Part shown: one piece after another, positions 20,253-29,157 of the stretch
Position numbering within the stretch: the first letter of the stretch is position 1
How the letters are laid out: each line of letters begins with the position of its first letter
Source: Natronococcus sp. CG52
Lineage (GTDB): Archaea > Halobacteriota > Halobacteria > Halobacteriales > Natrialbaceae
DNA length: 64,000 nt
Direction: 5' to 3'
NCBI RefSeq assembly: GCF_023913515.1
Contig: NZ_CP099391.1
Coordinates: forward strand, 2,232,001 to 2,296,000
The notes under the pieces: generated by a model
Database searches by the model: none
Seen by the model: the letters and a program-made list of their open reading frames with translations, nothing else
Told to the model about the DNA's origin: nothing
Translations under genes and position numbers: made by a program

Positions 20253-20905
20253 GCTGAGTCACCACCCTCGGTCTCTGTCGTCTCCGAACGGGGCTCCCTC
20301 GAGCCCCCGTCGGTCGCCGCGGCCGGATCCGGTTTTCGGCTCGTTCCGCCGGGCGGTTGCATCCGCGCGGCGAGGCGACGGAACGCCGCCCAGTGGATGA
20401 ACACGATCACGAGAATGAAGATTCCCATGACGACGTCGGCGAAGTGAACGAGCACGATCAGCCACTCGAGCATCGGTTCCGTGTTCCCGACGACCCAGCC
20501 CGCGCCGATGCCGCCGCCCTCGACGGTGGGGCGTACCCGGAGCAGGTCCTCGAAGAACGGTGCGCGACCGGAGACGAGCGCGGCGGAACCGATCGCGAGC
20601 GCGACGCCGAACGCGAGGCTGATCCAGAACGCGGCGCGATCGGAGAGCCCGTCGTCCGGATCGCGGTCCACTTCGGTGTGTTCGCCGTCGCCGGAGGGAT
20701 CGGTGGGTGGTGTATCGGCGGATCCGGCACCGGTGCCGGCAGTGCTCGCACCCGATTCGTGACCGGCCGACTCGCCGGGCGGACGGTCGGTACTCGTCGG
20801 CTCGTCGCGCCTGGCGTCGGCTCGAGGGGCGTCGCTCGAGTCCCCGTCTACGGCGCCGTTTCGACCGCGGTCAGCAGGGTCGTCCGATGGTCTCTCGTCG
20901 TTCAT
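20249..20905 (-). CDS. Accessory membrane protein of the formate-dehydrogenase operon
   Basis: The 218-residue protein has a long disordered acidic N-terminus (about 1-85, rich in Asp, Gly, Ser), two membrane helices (near 92-115 and 145-167) and a basic/proline tail. It lies between the iron-sulfur and cytochrome b genes with a 3-bp gap and a 4-bp overlap, so it is part of the transcript and probably of the membrane complex. No family is recognised. Confidence 0.7.
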   Translation of the reverse strand: MNDERPSDDPADRGRNGAVDGDSSDAPRADARRDEPTSTDRPPGESAGHESGASTAGTGAGSADTPPTDPSGDGEHTEVDRDPDDGLSDRAAFWISLAFGVALAIGSAALVSGRAPFFEDLLRVRPTVEGGGIGAGWVVGNTEPMLEWLIVLVHFADVVMGIFILVIVFIHWAAFRRLAARMQPPGGTSRKPDPAAATDGGSREPRSETTETEGGDSA

Positions 20906-20908
20906 GAG

Positions 20909-21583
20909 TCACTCGAAGAGTCGGGCGTCTTCCGCCCCGAAGATGATTTCCATGGCCTGTTCGTTGAAGAACGGGCCGCTGTCGCGTTTCTCGAGTTCGT
21001 CGGCAATCTCGCCGGCGCCGCCGACCAGGATCGCGTTCGTCGCACACTCCTCCGCGCAGGCGGGCCCCTTCGCGGCCTCCTGGCGCTCGCGACAGCCGGT
21101 ACACTTGTCCATGATACCGCCGGTGCCGAAGATCTGGGCCGTGCCGTCGTCGCTGTCGGGGAACTGCGGCGCGCCGAACGGACAGCCCGAGAGGCAGTAC
21201 TGACAGCCCACGCAGAGGTCTTCGGTCACCGTGACGAAGCCGTCGTCTTCCTTCTGCAGGGCGTCGGTCGGGCAGACCGAGACGCAGGGCGCCTCCGCGC
21301 AGTGGTAGCACTGCATCGGCAGGCTCGTCTCGCCGGGGTTCTCCCCGGCCTCGAGCTGGGCCGTCTTCTGTGCGTTCTCGCCCTGGGCGCCCGCGGTTCC
21401 CTCGAGCATCGTCGTGATGTCGATGCGCTGGTTGCTGATCTCGCGGTCCCAGGTGCGCTTGCACGCGACGACGCAGCCGCCGCAGTCGATACAGGCCTCG
21501 ACGTCGGGAAAAATCCGCATCCCCTCGCCGGTGCTCATGACGCCCTGGCTCATGACGTCGCCGGACGGTTCTTCCTGTGTCAT
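20909..21583 (-). CDS. fdhB: Formate dehydrogenase iron-sulfur (beta) subunit
   Basis: The 224-residue ferredoxin-type protein has sixteen cysteines in four groups (C31/34/37/41, C92/95/100/104, C124/127/130/134, C161/164/176/180), the four [4Fe-4S] pattern of FDH-N beta and DmsB-like subunits. It relays electrons from the molybdopterin subunit to cytochrome b. Its ATG overlaps the catalytic subunit stop (ATGA), so start 21583 is firm. No membrane anchor is present; a cytochrome or the 218-residue protein must hold it. Confidence 0.9.
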   Translation of the reverse strand: MTQEEPSGDVMSQGVMSTGEGMRIFPDVEACIDCGGCVVACKRTWDREISNQRIDITTMLEGTAGAQGENAQKTAQLEAGENPGETSLPMQCYHCAEAPCVSVCPTDALQKEDDGFVTVTEDLCVGCQYCLSGCPFGAPQFPDSDDGTAQIFGTGGIMDKCTGCRERQEAAKGPACAEECATNAILVGGAGEIADELEKRDSGPFFNEQAMEIIFGAEDARLFE

Positions 21584-24500
21584 TGTGTTGTCCCTCCCTC
21601 GTACATGTCCCAGTCGCGGACGTCGTACTGCTTCTGACGCCCGAGCCCGAGTTCGTCCTGCGGGTAGTCGATGAACTCCATGCCGAGATCGTCGACCACC
21701 TCCTCCGTGGCCTTCTGGACGTGGACCACGCCGGACTTCGTCTCCTGCATCTGCGTCTCGGCGTCGAACCCGCTCGGCGTGATGATGTTCGCGCTCTCGC
21801 CGATCGCCAGCGGCTCGGTTCCCTCGGGCCACTCCTCGGAACGGCTCTGTCCGTGGAAGACGCCGCCCCAGTGGTAGGGCAAGAAGAGTTCCTCCCCGTT
21901 GACCCGGTTCGTCACCTTGGCCTTCACCAGGATCGAGCCCTTGTCGGCGGAGGTGACGACCACGTGATCGTCGCCCCCGATAACGTCGAGTTCCTCGGCC
22001 AGATCCGGGCTGATCTCCGCGTACATGTGCGGCTGGCGGTCGGCGGTGTACTTGTTGTTCCGCGTCTCGGAGCCGCCGCCCTGGTGTTCGACCTGCCGAC
22101 CCGACGTCATGATCACGGTCCGGCCGCTCTCGGCGTCGCTGCCGAGTTCGGTGTGGACGGCCTCCGTCGCCTCCTGCTGGACCGAGGCGTTGTTCTGGTC
22201 CAGCCGCCAGAAATTGGTCTGTTCGCCGTTCGCCGGCCACTCCTCGACCAGGTCCGGCCGGGGGCTCTCGATCGGTTCCCGGTGGACTGGAACCGTATCG
22301 AGGAAATTCCAGACCACCGCGCGTGCGCGGCCGCGACCCGTCGGCGGATCCGGCTGCGGGTAGTCGTACTCCTCGTACGCCTCGGGATCCACTTCGACCT
22401 CGTCGCCGTACTCGTCGTCGAGCGCCTGGGCGGCGTCGTAGACCGACTGCTCCTCGTCGAGCGCGTACTCGACGGGCAAGGTCTGCGAGGAGGCGTCGAC
22501 CGGATCGTCCGGCAACAGGGTCGCGTAGGCCGGGTACGACGGCACACCCTGGATCTCCTCGTCCCACCACTCGGTCTCGAACGAGCCGGCGATCAGGTCG
22601 AGGCCGTCCTCGCCGTCCCGGTCGTAGGTCTCCTCGAACGGGTACTCCTTGTCGACGTCGAGGTCCTCCCACTCCTCCCGCGTGGGGCCTCTGACCCCCC
22701 AGTTCTCGCGGAAGTCGTGACCGCCGTCGCGCGGGTCGGACTCCGTCGTCCAGATGATCGGCGAGCCGGGGTGGTCGTCGCCCCAGTGCGGCCAGGGGAG
22801 CATCCAGAAGTCGCCGTCGACCGGGAGCCCCTCGGTGTCGGCCCGCAGCGTGTCCGTGTTGAACGCCCAGTCGTACTCCGCGTGCTCCTGGAGGCGCTCG
22901 GGGGACTGCTGGTAGCCGATCGAACGAACGCCGAGGTTGATCTCCCGGAGCGCGTCCTCGTAGGAACTCTGTCCGTTGTGGATCTCCGGGCCGCTGCCCC
23001 AGTCGAAGTGTTCGCCGAAGCCCATGTGGTGGGCCAGTTCCTGAAAGATCTGGAGATCGGGTTTCGAGTTGTGCGCCGGCGGCGCGGCTCGCTCACTCCA
23101 CTGGACCGACCGGTGGGAGTTCGTCACGGTCCGAACGTGCTCGTACTGACTCGAGGCCGGCAGCAGGAGGACGTTCGCGTCGTCCGGCAGGGTGCCGGCG
23201 ACGGCGGGGAAGACGTCGACGACGACCAGCAGGTCGAGCGCCTCCATCGCCCGCTTCATCTTCTCCATCTCGCTGATGGAGTTCGCCGAGTGTCCCCAGA
23301 AAAACGCCATCTTCAGCGGATCCGGCTGGTAGAGGTCCGACTCGAGCAGCCGATCCTCCTGGCCGAGCGCCGCCTCGTACCAGCGGGCGACGGTCAGCCC
23401 CCGCTGGAACATCATCGAGTTCGGATCCGGATCGTCGAGCGGTGCCTCCTCGTCCAGCGGATCCTCTTCCTCCTCCTGCGGATCTTCCTCGCCCTCGTCC
23501 TCCTCTTCCTCGACGCCGACGCCGCCCTCGTCCCCGGCTTCGACCTCGGCCGGGGTCTCGAGTCCCTCCCACATCTCCTCCTCCATCACCTCGAATCGGT
23601 CGTACATCTCCTCGAAGTCCGTGCTGCCGCTGGTCCACGGGCTCTCGTCCCAGACCTCGGTCCAGTGCTCCCAGGACCCCGGCGAGTCGACGCCGTAGTA
23701 GCCGGGGAGGATACTCGCATCGACACCGAGATCCGTCGCACCCTGGACGTTCGCGTGGCCGCGCATGACCTGGAGGCCGCCGCCCTGGCGGGCCGCGCTC
23801 CCGGTCCCGAGGCTGAACAGCGCGTACGCCCGAATGTTCTGGGTACCGTTGTTGTGCTGGGTGCCGCCCATCGCCCACTCGACCTGAATTCGGGGCGCGT
23901 TCTCGATGATCAGGTCTCCGATATCCTCGAGATCGTCCGCGTCGATCCAGGTGATGTCCGCGACCGTCTCGAGGTCGTACTGGTCGATCTCGGCCTCGAC
24001 ATCGGGCCACCCCATCGTCCGGTTCTCGATGAACTCCTCGTCTAGTTCGTCCTGCTCCCGAACGTAGTGAAGCAATCCCATGATCAGCGCGACATCGGTC
24101 CCCGGACGCAGCCGATAGAAGTAGTCGGCGTGGGCCGACGTCTTCGTGTAGCGGGGGTCGATCGAGACGATCGTGCCGCCGCGGGCCTGCCCCTCGAGGA
24201 TGTGCTGCATCGCGATCGGGTGGGACTCGGCGGGGTTCTGTCCGAGGATGATGAGCAGGTCGAAGTTGCGGTAGTCGTTGATCGTGTTCGTCATCGCGCC
24301 GAAGCCCCAGGTGTTCGCCAGCCCCGTCACCGTCGGGGAGTGACAGATCCGGGCCTGGTGGTCGACGTTGTTCGTGCCCATGAACGCCGCGAACTTGCGG
24401 CTGGCGTAGGCCGCCTCGTTGGAGTGGTGGGCGCTGCCCAGCAGCATAACGCTCTCGCGGCTGTACTCGTCGATCGTCTCCTCCCAGGTGTCCGCGATCG

Positions 24501-24894
24501 TTCGGTAGGCCTCGTTCCAGGAAATCTTCTGCCACTCGCCGTCGACCTTCCGCATGGGATGCTTGAGCCGCTTCGGCGAGTGTTCCGTCTCGAGGATACC
24601 GGCACCCTTCGAACAGAGCGAGCCGTTGTTGATCGGGTTCTCGAACCACGGCTCCATCGCGGTGAACGAATCGCCGTCCTTGACCGCTTTGAAGCCGCAG
24701 CCGACGGCACAGTAGTTACAGATCACCTTCGCCGTCTCCGCGTCGTCGTGAACGCCCTCCCGTTCGTCTTCGTCCTCGCCGAGCACGTGGCCGGTGATGC
24801 CGCCGCCGAGGAACAGTCCCCCGGCGAGCGCGCTGGCTTTCATGAACGACCGCCTGTCAAGGTCGATCGTGACCGGTTCGGAGTCGGCCGTCAT
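21580..24894 (-). CDS. fdhA: Formate dehydrogenase catalytic (alpha) subunit, Tat-exported molybdo/tungstopterin enzyme
   Basis: The 1104-residue protein has a twin-arginine signal (DRRSFMKASAL) and the [4Fe-4S] motif C59-x2-C62-x3-C66 ... C94. The active site reads ARICHSPTV, with Cys184 where selenocysteine sits in E. coli FDH-N, followed by the conserved His185, and then GAMTN. It oxidises formate to CO2, probably outside the membrane. Residues ~450-492 are an insertion made almost wholly of Glu, Asp, Gly and Pro, absent from bacterial relatives as far as I know. The start overlaps the stop of a 25-codon leader ORF. Other DMSO-reductase-family roles are less likely given Cys-His. Confidence 0.88.
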   Translation of the reverse strand: MTADSEPVTIDLDRRSFMKASALAGGLFLGGGITGHVLGEDEDEREGVHDDAETAKVICNYCAVGCGFKAVKDGDSFTAMEPWFENPINNGSLCSKGAGILETEHSPKRLKHPMRKVDGEWQKISWNEAYRTIADTWEETIDEYSRESVMLLGSAHHSNEAAYASRKFAAFMGTNNVDHQARICHSPTVTGLANTWGFGAMTNTINDYRNFDLLIILGQNPAESHPIAMQHILEGQARGGTIVSIDPRYTKTSAHADYFYRLRPGTDVALIMGLLHYVREQDELDEEFIENRTMGWPDVEAEIDQYDLETVADITWIDADDLEDIGDLIIENAPRIQVEWAMGGTQHNNGTQNIRAYALFSLGTGSAARQGGGLQVMRGHANVQGATDLGVDASILPGYYGVDSPGSWEHWTEVWDESPWTSGSTDFEEMYDRFEVMEEEMWEGLETPAEVEAGDEGGVGVEEEEDEGEEDPQEEEEDPLDEEAPLDDPDPNSMMFQRGLTVARWYEAALGQEDRLLESDLYQPDPLKMAFFWGHSANSISEMEKMKRAMEALDLLVVVDVFPAVAGTLPDDANVLLLPASSQYEHVRTVTNSHRSVQWSERAAPPAHNSKPDLQIFQELAHHMGFGEHFDWGSGPEIHNGQSSYEDALREINLGVRSIGYQQSPERLQEHAEYDWAFNTDTLRADTEGLPVDGDFWMLPWPHWGDDHPGSPIIWTTESDPRDGGHDFRENWGVRGPTREEWEDLDVDKEYPFEETYDRDGEDGLDLIAGSFETEWWDEEIQGVPSYPAYATLLPDDPVDASSQTLPVEYALDEEQSVYDAAQALDDEYGDEVEVDPEAYEEYDYPQPDPPTGRGRARAVVWNFLDTVPVHREPIESPRPDLVEEWPANGEQTNFWRLDQNNASVQQEATEAVHTELGSDAESGRTVIMTSGRQVEHQGGGSETRNNKYTADRQPHMYAEISPDLAEELDVIGGDDHVVVTSADKGSILVKAKVTNRVNGEELFLPYHWGGVFHGQSRSEEWPEGTEPLAIGESANIITPSGFDAETQMQETKSGVVHVQKATEEVVDDLGMEFIDYPQDELGLGRQKQYDVRDWDMYEGGTTQ

Positions 24895-24968
24895 GACGGC
24901 CGTATCACCACCTGGATCAGCGAGAGATCCACCCCGTGCAGTTTCGTGCTACTGTCAAACATACTCAT
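24891..24968 (-). CDS. Leader mini-ORF (25 codons) before the formate-dehydrogenase operon
   Basis: From ATG 24968 the frame encodes 25 residues (starting MSMFDSSTKLHG) and its TGA overlaps the fdhA ATG (ATGA). A TATA-like AAATATTC at 24992-24999 is placed exactly for transcription to begin on this ATG, not on fdhA. Translation of fdhA would then be coupled to the mini-ORF. Peptide function is not implied. Confidence 0.5.
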   Translation of the reverse strand: MSMFDSSTKLHGVDLSLIQVVIRPS

Positions 24969-24991
24969 GGTACTTCCTCGTTTACGACCAT

Positions 24992-24999
24992 GAATATTT
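24992..24999 (-). promoter_or_regulatory. TATA box of the formate-dehydrogenase operon
   Basis: Minus-strand CAAATATTC, 25-31 bp before the mini-ORF ATG and ~100 bp before fdhA. It lies at the edge of a very AT-rich 80-bp block (25009-25090) shared with the divergent chaperone gene. Confidence 0.55.
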
Positions 25000-25123
25000 G
25001 CTTCGAGAACCTATTTGAAAATTATCTAGTAACTAGACTATTGTATAGCTATAAAACAAATTAATTAATATATACGATTAATCCGCTCATCTGGCAGACA
25101 CTCACAAACTGAAGACGTAACGC

Positions 25124-25130
25124 TATTATC
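25124..25130 (+). promoter_or_regulatory. TATA box of the TorD-like chaperone transcript
   Basis: TATTATC lies 24-30 bp before ATG 25154 of the leader mini-ORF and ~90 bp before the chaperone start. Confidence 0.5.
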
Positions 25131-25153
25131 GTGCCACGGACTACCACAAGGGG

Positions 25154-25219
25154 ATGTCCGAGAGGAGGTTCGTCCGTTCGTCCGCCGAGACGTCCAGCCG
25201 AGGTGACCGGGAGCGATGA
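25154..25219 (+). CDS. Leader mini-ORF (21 codons) before the TorD-like chaperone
   Basis: The frame from ATG 25154 encodes 21 residues (starting MSERRFVRSSAE) and stops at a TGA overlapping the chaperone ATG (ATGA). The TATA box at 25124 is spaced for leaderless initiation on this ATG. It mirrors the arrangement on the other side of the divergent promoter. Confidence 0.45.
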   Translation: MSERRFVRSSAETSSRGDRER

Positions 25220-25845
25220 GTGTCGACCAGCGCGCCCTCTACGACGCTCGCCTCGAACTCGTGAACTTCCTGATCGACGCGTTCGCCGACGTTCCGACCG
25301 ACGAGTTCGTCGAGACGATCCTGCAGGAACTCGCTTTCCCAGAGGAGTCGGTCAGCGAGGAGCTCGATCGAGGGTTCGACCAGCTCGAGGCGTTCGTCGC
25401 CGCCAACCGGGATCGCGATCCGACGACCGTCCAGTCGGACCTCGAGCGCGAGTTCACGCGACTGTTCGTCGGGCCGCGACCGCAGGTGCTCGCCCACGAG
25501 ACCTACTACCGCGAGGACACGGACTTCAGGGGGGCGGGGCGCGCGAAGGTCACGGCCAGTTACGACGCCGCCGGCTGGTCCCCGTCGGCGGAGTATCCCG
25601 AGGAGAACGATTACATCGCCGTCGAACTCGCCTTCCTCCGGTGCCTCGTCCGCCGACAGCGCAACGGCGACGAGGGGGCCTTTGGCTACCAGCGGGTCTT
25701 CCACGAGGAACACCTCTCCGAGTGGACCGACGACCTCGTCGCGGACGTTCGTGACCGATCCCAGGAACCGTTCTACGAGGCGGTCGCGACGATTCTCGAG
25801 GGGTACCTGGCGTTCGAGGAGGAAATCTCGGTGCAGATGGGCTGA
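25216..25845 (+). CDS. TorD/DmsD-family chaperone for molybdoenzyme maturation
   Basis: The 209-residue all-helical acidic protein carries TorD-family features: LEREFTRLFVGP near residue 75 followed by HETYY, and a helix with EYPEENDYIAVELAFL near 128 corresponding to the family's E-P-D-H-x8-M region. Such chaperones bind the Tat signal of a specific molybdoenzyme and hold it until cofactor loading. Its divergent position next to fdhA makes that subunit the obvious client. Confidence 0.85.
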   Translation: MSVDQRALYDARLELVNFLIDAFADVPTDEFVETILQELAFPEESVSEELDRGFDQLEAFVAANRDRDPTTVQSDLEREFTRLFVGPRPQVLAHETYYREDTDFRGAGRAKVTASYDAAGWSPSAEYPEENDYIAVELAFLRCLVRRQRNGDEGAFGYQRVFHEEHLSEWTDDLVADVRDRSQEPFYEAVATILEGYLAFEEEISVQMG

Positions 25846-25886
25846 GGCGGGACGGCCGCTGTCGACCGATCGCCGCGGGACGACGG

Positions 25887-26057
25887 TTAGTCGTCCCCGT
25901 CTTCGTCGTCGATGAACGGCGCCAGCACCTCCTCGCTGAACTCGACCTCGCCGTCGACTTCGTCGTCGTTGATGTCGTGTGGCGCCCGGTGGTCCCACAC
26001 TTCCCGACCGCGCTTCGTCTCGAGGTTCGGATCCGGTCGCCAGTTCGTGTGCGTCAT
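25887..26057 (-). CDS. 56-residue acidic microprotein
   Basis: The frame from ATG 26057 encodes 56 residues with W6, W21 and a C-terminal acidic tail (PFIDDEDGDD). Codon use and acidity fit a real haloarchaeal gene. It lies 73 bp after the small membrane gene at 26131 on the same strand and converges with the chaperone. The function is unknown; a role near the formate-dehydrogenase locus is only positional. Confidence 0.55.
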   Translation of the reverse strand: MTHTNWRPDPNLETKRGREVWDHRAPHDINDDEVDGEVEFSEEVLAPFIDDEDGDD

Positions 26058-26130
26058 AGACTACTGTGTGTGAGTGACGCGCATATATTTTTGCGGTGAT
26101 CCGCGAACACGTTCGCTAGCTACCGGGAGA

Positions 26131-26388
26131 TCACTCGGGCGGCCACTCCTCGGGGGCCGGATCCGGCTCACCGAGCGCGCTGAAGGCGGCGATCGTCAGC
26201 CCGAGGAAGACCAGCATGACGAGTAGTCCCATCAACCCGCCCAGACCGTGCCGTCCGACCCAGTCGATGCTCGTCGGACTGCCCATCTGGGTCGAGATCT
26301 GCAACCCGATCAGCACGACCCAGCCGATCGCGAACAGCAGGGCGAACGTGACCAGCCCGTTGTGTTCGATCGCGGTTCGAATGCCCAT
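26131..26388 (-). CDS. Small two-helix membrane protein
   Basis: The 85-residue protein from ATG 26388 has two transmembrane helices (about residues 14-33 and 50-72) and a proline/glutamate-rich tail. A TATA-like TTTTTACT at about 26413-26420 supports this ATG over the GTG at 26409. It is possibly co-transcribed with the 56-residue gene. No family is recognised. Confidence 0.65.
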   Translation of the reverse strand: MGIRTAIEHNGLVTFALLFAIGWVVLIGLQISTQMGSPTSIDWVGRHGLGGLMGLLVMLVFLGLTIAAFSALGEPDPAPEEWPPE

Positions 26389-26549
26389 GCGAGTGCGAAC
26401 GACTCCCACAGTAAAAACTCCACACGGAACCGGTTCGAATGGTGACTAGTCACTTAATTTATAATTCGGCGGTCGAAACGGTTCGAGCTGCGGACAGATG
26501 CTAAAACTGTACACGGGGGTCACCGCAGACGGTAGAGCAACTAGTACGG

Positions 26550-27656
26550 CTACCGGGCGCGCTGTGCCGGGAGCGTGAACGTAAAGACCGACCCCTCACC
26601 GGGTTCCGACTCGACCCAGATTCGGCCGTTGTGGCGTTCGACGATCCGCCTGCAGAGGGCGAGTCCGATACCGCTGCCCGCGTGTTCGTCATGGCTGTGG
26701 AGTCGCTGGAACAGTTCGAAGATACAGTCCTGATCCTCGGACCGGATGCCGACGCCGTCGTCGTCGACCGAGATCTGCCACTTCGTGCCGCGTCGCTCCG
26801 CGGAGATGTGTATTCTGGGCCGCTCCTCGCCGCTGTACTCGATCGCGTTGTTCAGGAGGTTCTGGAAGACCTGCCGCAGTTGATCGGCGTCACCCAGGAT
26901 GTGGGGCAGGGGCTCCCGTCCGATCTCGACGTCGCGTTCCTCGATTTTCATCTGCAGATCCTCGAGCGCCTCGTCCAGAACGACGTCCAGATCGGTGGGC
27001 TCCAGCGGGCTCCTCTGGGTATCGACCCGCGAGTACTCGAGCAGTCCGTCGACCATGTCTCGCATCCGGTTCGCGCCGTCGATGGCGAACTCGAGGAACT
27101 CCTCGCCGTCCTCGTCGAGATCCTCCTCGTACCGCTGTTCGATGAGTTGCAGGTAACTCGAGACCATCCGCAACGGCTCCTGGAGATCGTGGGAGGCGGC
27201 GTAGGCGAACTGCTCGAGGGATCTGTTCGACTCCTCGAGTTTCGAGATGTAGTGCATCAGCTCTCGGGACTGCTTGCGCCGAACGAGCAGGGTGTTCAGC
27301 CGCCGAAAGAGGAGGTTGCGATTGAGCGGGGCATCCACGATGTCGTCGACGAGTAGCGGGGGCTCTCGCTCGTTCGGTCCGGGCAGCGTGATCTCTCGCC
27401 GGTTGTCGTCGCGCCGGATGAGCACGACGGGGCAAAACACGGGATCACACTCCTCGACGCGCTCGAGGAGAGTGTCGCGGTACCTGGGAAACGAGTGGTC
27501 GTCGACCAGATACAGGTCGACCTCGTTGACCGACTGGTCCGTGTCGACGTCGTACTGATCGTCGAGTAGCTCCTGGACCGCGTTGCGATTTCCGTCCTCG
27601 GTGATGAGCAGTTGAACCGTGCTCACCTGATCTTCCGTTCCCATGGTGGAAGCCAC
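26550..27656 (-). CDS. Sensor histidine kinase with an N-terminal receiver-like domain
   Basis: The 368-residue soluble protein has an N-terminal receiver-like domain (about 12-120; acidic residues E20/D21 and D52 present, but no Lys is seen at the usual K-P site), a short coiled linker (about 125-150), the HisKA H-box with His156 in ASHDLQEPLR, and an HATPase_c domain with N-box NLLNNAIEYS and G-boxes DDDGVGI and GSGIGLALC. It has no membrane segment, so it senses something in the cytoplasm. It follows the KaiC-like gene by 28 bp on the same strand and is likely co-transcribed. Confidence 0.88.
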   Translation of the reverse strand: MASTMGTEDQVSTVQLLITEDGNRNAVQELLDDQYDVDTDQSVNEVDLYLVDDHSFPRYRDTLLERVEECDPVFCPVVLIRRDDNRREITLPGPNEREPPLLVDDIVDAPLNRNLLFRRLNTLLVRRKQSRELMHYISKLEESNRSLEQFAYAASHDLQEPLRMVSSYLQLIEQRYEEDLDEDGEEFLEFAIDGANRMRDMVDGLLEYSRVDTQRSPLEPTDLDVVLDEALEDLQMKIEERDVEIGREPLPHILGDADQLRQVFQNLLNNAIEYSGEERPRIHISAERRGTKWQISVDDDGVGIRSEDQDCIFELFQRLHSHDEHAGSGIGLALCRRIVERHNGRIWVESEPGEGSVFTFTLPAQRAR

Positions 27657-27684
27657 ATCGCTTCGATAGTCCGGTGTGAGTCGG

Positions 27685-29157
27685 TCATTCGTTTTGCACA
27701 GTCTTACTCGCCTTCCCTACCCGTGGTGTTCCCTGAAGAATACCGTAGAGACCCGTCAGCGGTTCACCGACGCGGATTCCGTCGGACGTGATCTCGAACT
27801 CGCGAAGCGTCTTTTCGAAGTCGCCAGTGCGCTTTTTGAGCACGCCGATGACCTTGCGGAGACTGCCGTCCCTCTCGACGTAGCTGACGAACGCGATGTT
27901 GTCGGCGATATAGCTGAGCTGATTGTCCGTCGCCTCGGAGATGCCGGTAATCTCCGAAATTTCGTTCGTGATCAGCACCGTTATTCCCTGGTTCTTCAGA
28001 TACCGCGTTAGTGCGTGAAGCTTTCGGACGAGAACTCGCTCCCGGCCCTGGATCGAGATGGTGTAACCGTCGATTCCGTCGATCATCACGATGTCCGTGT
28101 CCTGCTCTTCGACCTGCTCTCTGACCATGTGGGCGAACTCCTCGCTGGAGAGCGCGAGCGGTTCGACTTCGGTCACCTGGAGGGTTCCTTGCTGGCGCAT
28201 CTCCGCGACGGGAATGTCGATCGACTCGGCCCGGTGTGTGAACGTCTCGATATTCTCTTCGAACAGGTAGATGGCCGAGTTCAGCCCGTCTTTGGCGGCC
28301 TGGGTCAGCAGTTGCGTCCCGGTTGACGTCTTGCCGGCCCCCGTCGGACCGCTGATAAACGTTACCGTCCGCTGGTCGAATCCGCCCCCGAGCAGGTCGT
28401 CCAGTTCGTCGATACCGGAGTGGATTCGCTGGGATTTGAACGTCTGTTCGCGCGGTTCGGGAACGAGATGCGGAAAGATCTCGAGACCGTTCTCTCGGAT
28501 CGCCATGCCGTGATCACCGCCCATCTGCCCGAGTGCGCGGTGTTTCGTCGCTTCGATCCGACGACCGCTTTCCTCGCGGGTCAGTTTGATGATGCCGTCG
28601 CTGAGCGATCGAAGCTCCGTATCGTACTCCGGTTTGGAGTTCAGTGTTGCCGTTACGAGGACGGTGATCTCGTGCTGTTTGAGAAACCGCATGAACGACA
28701 GGATCCGCTTTCGGAACTGGTACTCGTTGGCCTCGACGTACCTGAGTTGCGAGATCGGATCGAGCACGACGCGCGCCGGATCGATCTCCTTGATCGCTTC
28801 GTGGATCTCCTGTGTATACCGGTCGCGTTCGATGTCGCTCGGCTCGACCAGATCGTAGGAGTTGTCGTCCGCGAAGAAATCGGACTCGGGACCGAGATCG
28901 AGGAACTCCGCGTCGCCGATCTCGATGTTAACTGCGGAGCCGTTGGCCAGGATCTCCCGCCGAGATTCTTCCCCGTGGATGAACAGGACCGTCTCGTCGT
29001 TCCGTAGCCCCTGCTCTAAAAAGTGCATCCCAAGTAGCGTCTTCCCGGTACCGGGCTCCCCGTGAACGAGGTACATCCGGCCTTTGGCGAGCCCTCCGTT
29101 GAAAATCTCGTCCAGGCCGTTGATCCCGCTGTTTATCGGTGTAATGTTGGATGCCAC
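27685..29157 (-). CDS. Double-domain KaiC-like RecA-superfamily ATPase
   Basis: The 490-residue protein has two KaiC domains, each with a Walker A motif (GEPGTGKT at 33-40; GPTGAGKT in the second) and a catalytic Glu pair (HGEESRREI; FEENIETF). Full-length two-domain KaiC homologs in haloarchaea are associated with light or metabolic signalling; clock function is not established. The start is a GTG at 29157, with a TATA-like TTAATAA at about 29182-29189 spaced for a leaderless message. The next gene is a soluble histidine kinase, recalling the KaiC-SasA pairing of cyanobacteria. Confidence 0.9.
   Translation of the reverse strand: MASNITPINSGINGLDEIFNGGLAKGRMYLVHGEPGTGKTLLGMHFLEQGLRNDETVLFIHGEESRREILANGSAVNIEIGDAEFLDLGPESDFFADDNSYDLVEPSDIERDRYTQEIHEAIKEIDPARVVLDPISQLRYVEANEYQFRKRILSFMRFLKQHEITVLVTATLNSKPEYDTELRSLSDGIIKLTREESGRRIEATKHRALGQMGGDHGMAIRENGLEIFPHLVPEPREQTFKSQRIHSGIDELDDLLGGGFDQRTVTFISGPTGAGKTSTGTQLLTQAAKDGLNSAIYLFEENIETFTHRAESIDIPVAEMRQQGTLQVTEVEPLALSSEEFAHMVREQVEEQDTDIVMIDGIDGYTISIQGRERVLVRKLHALTRYLKNQGITVLITNEISEITGISEATDNQLSYIADNIAFVSYVERDGSLRKVIGVLKKRTGDFEKTLREFEITSDGIRVGEPLTGLYGILQGTPRVGKASKTVQNE

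Noticed and set aside
20909-22672. 587-codon minus-strand ORF as one fusion protein
   Set aside because: The first ~360 codons are an out-of-frame shadow of fdhA; the real iron-sulfur protein starts at 21583.
21577-24045. 822-codon plus-strand ORF
   Set aside because: It is antisense to fdhA and arises from GC-rich third positions; it has no domain.
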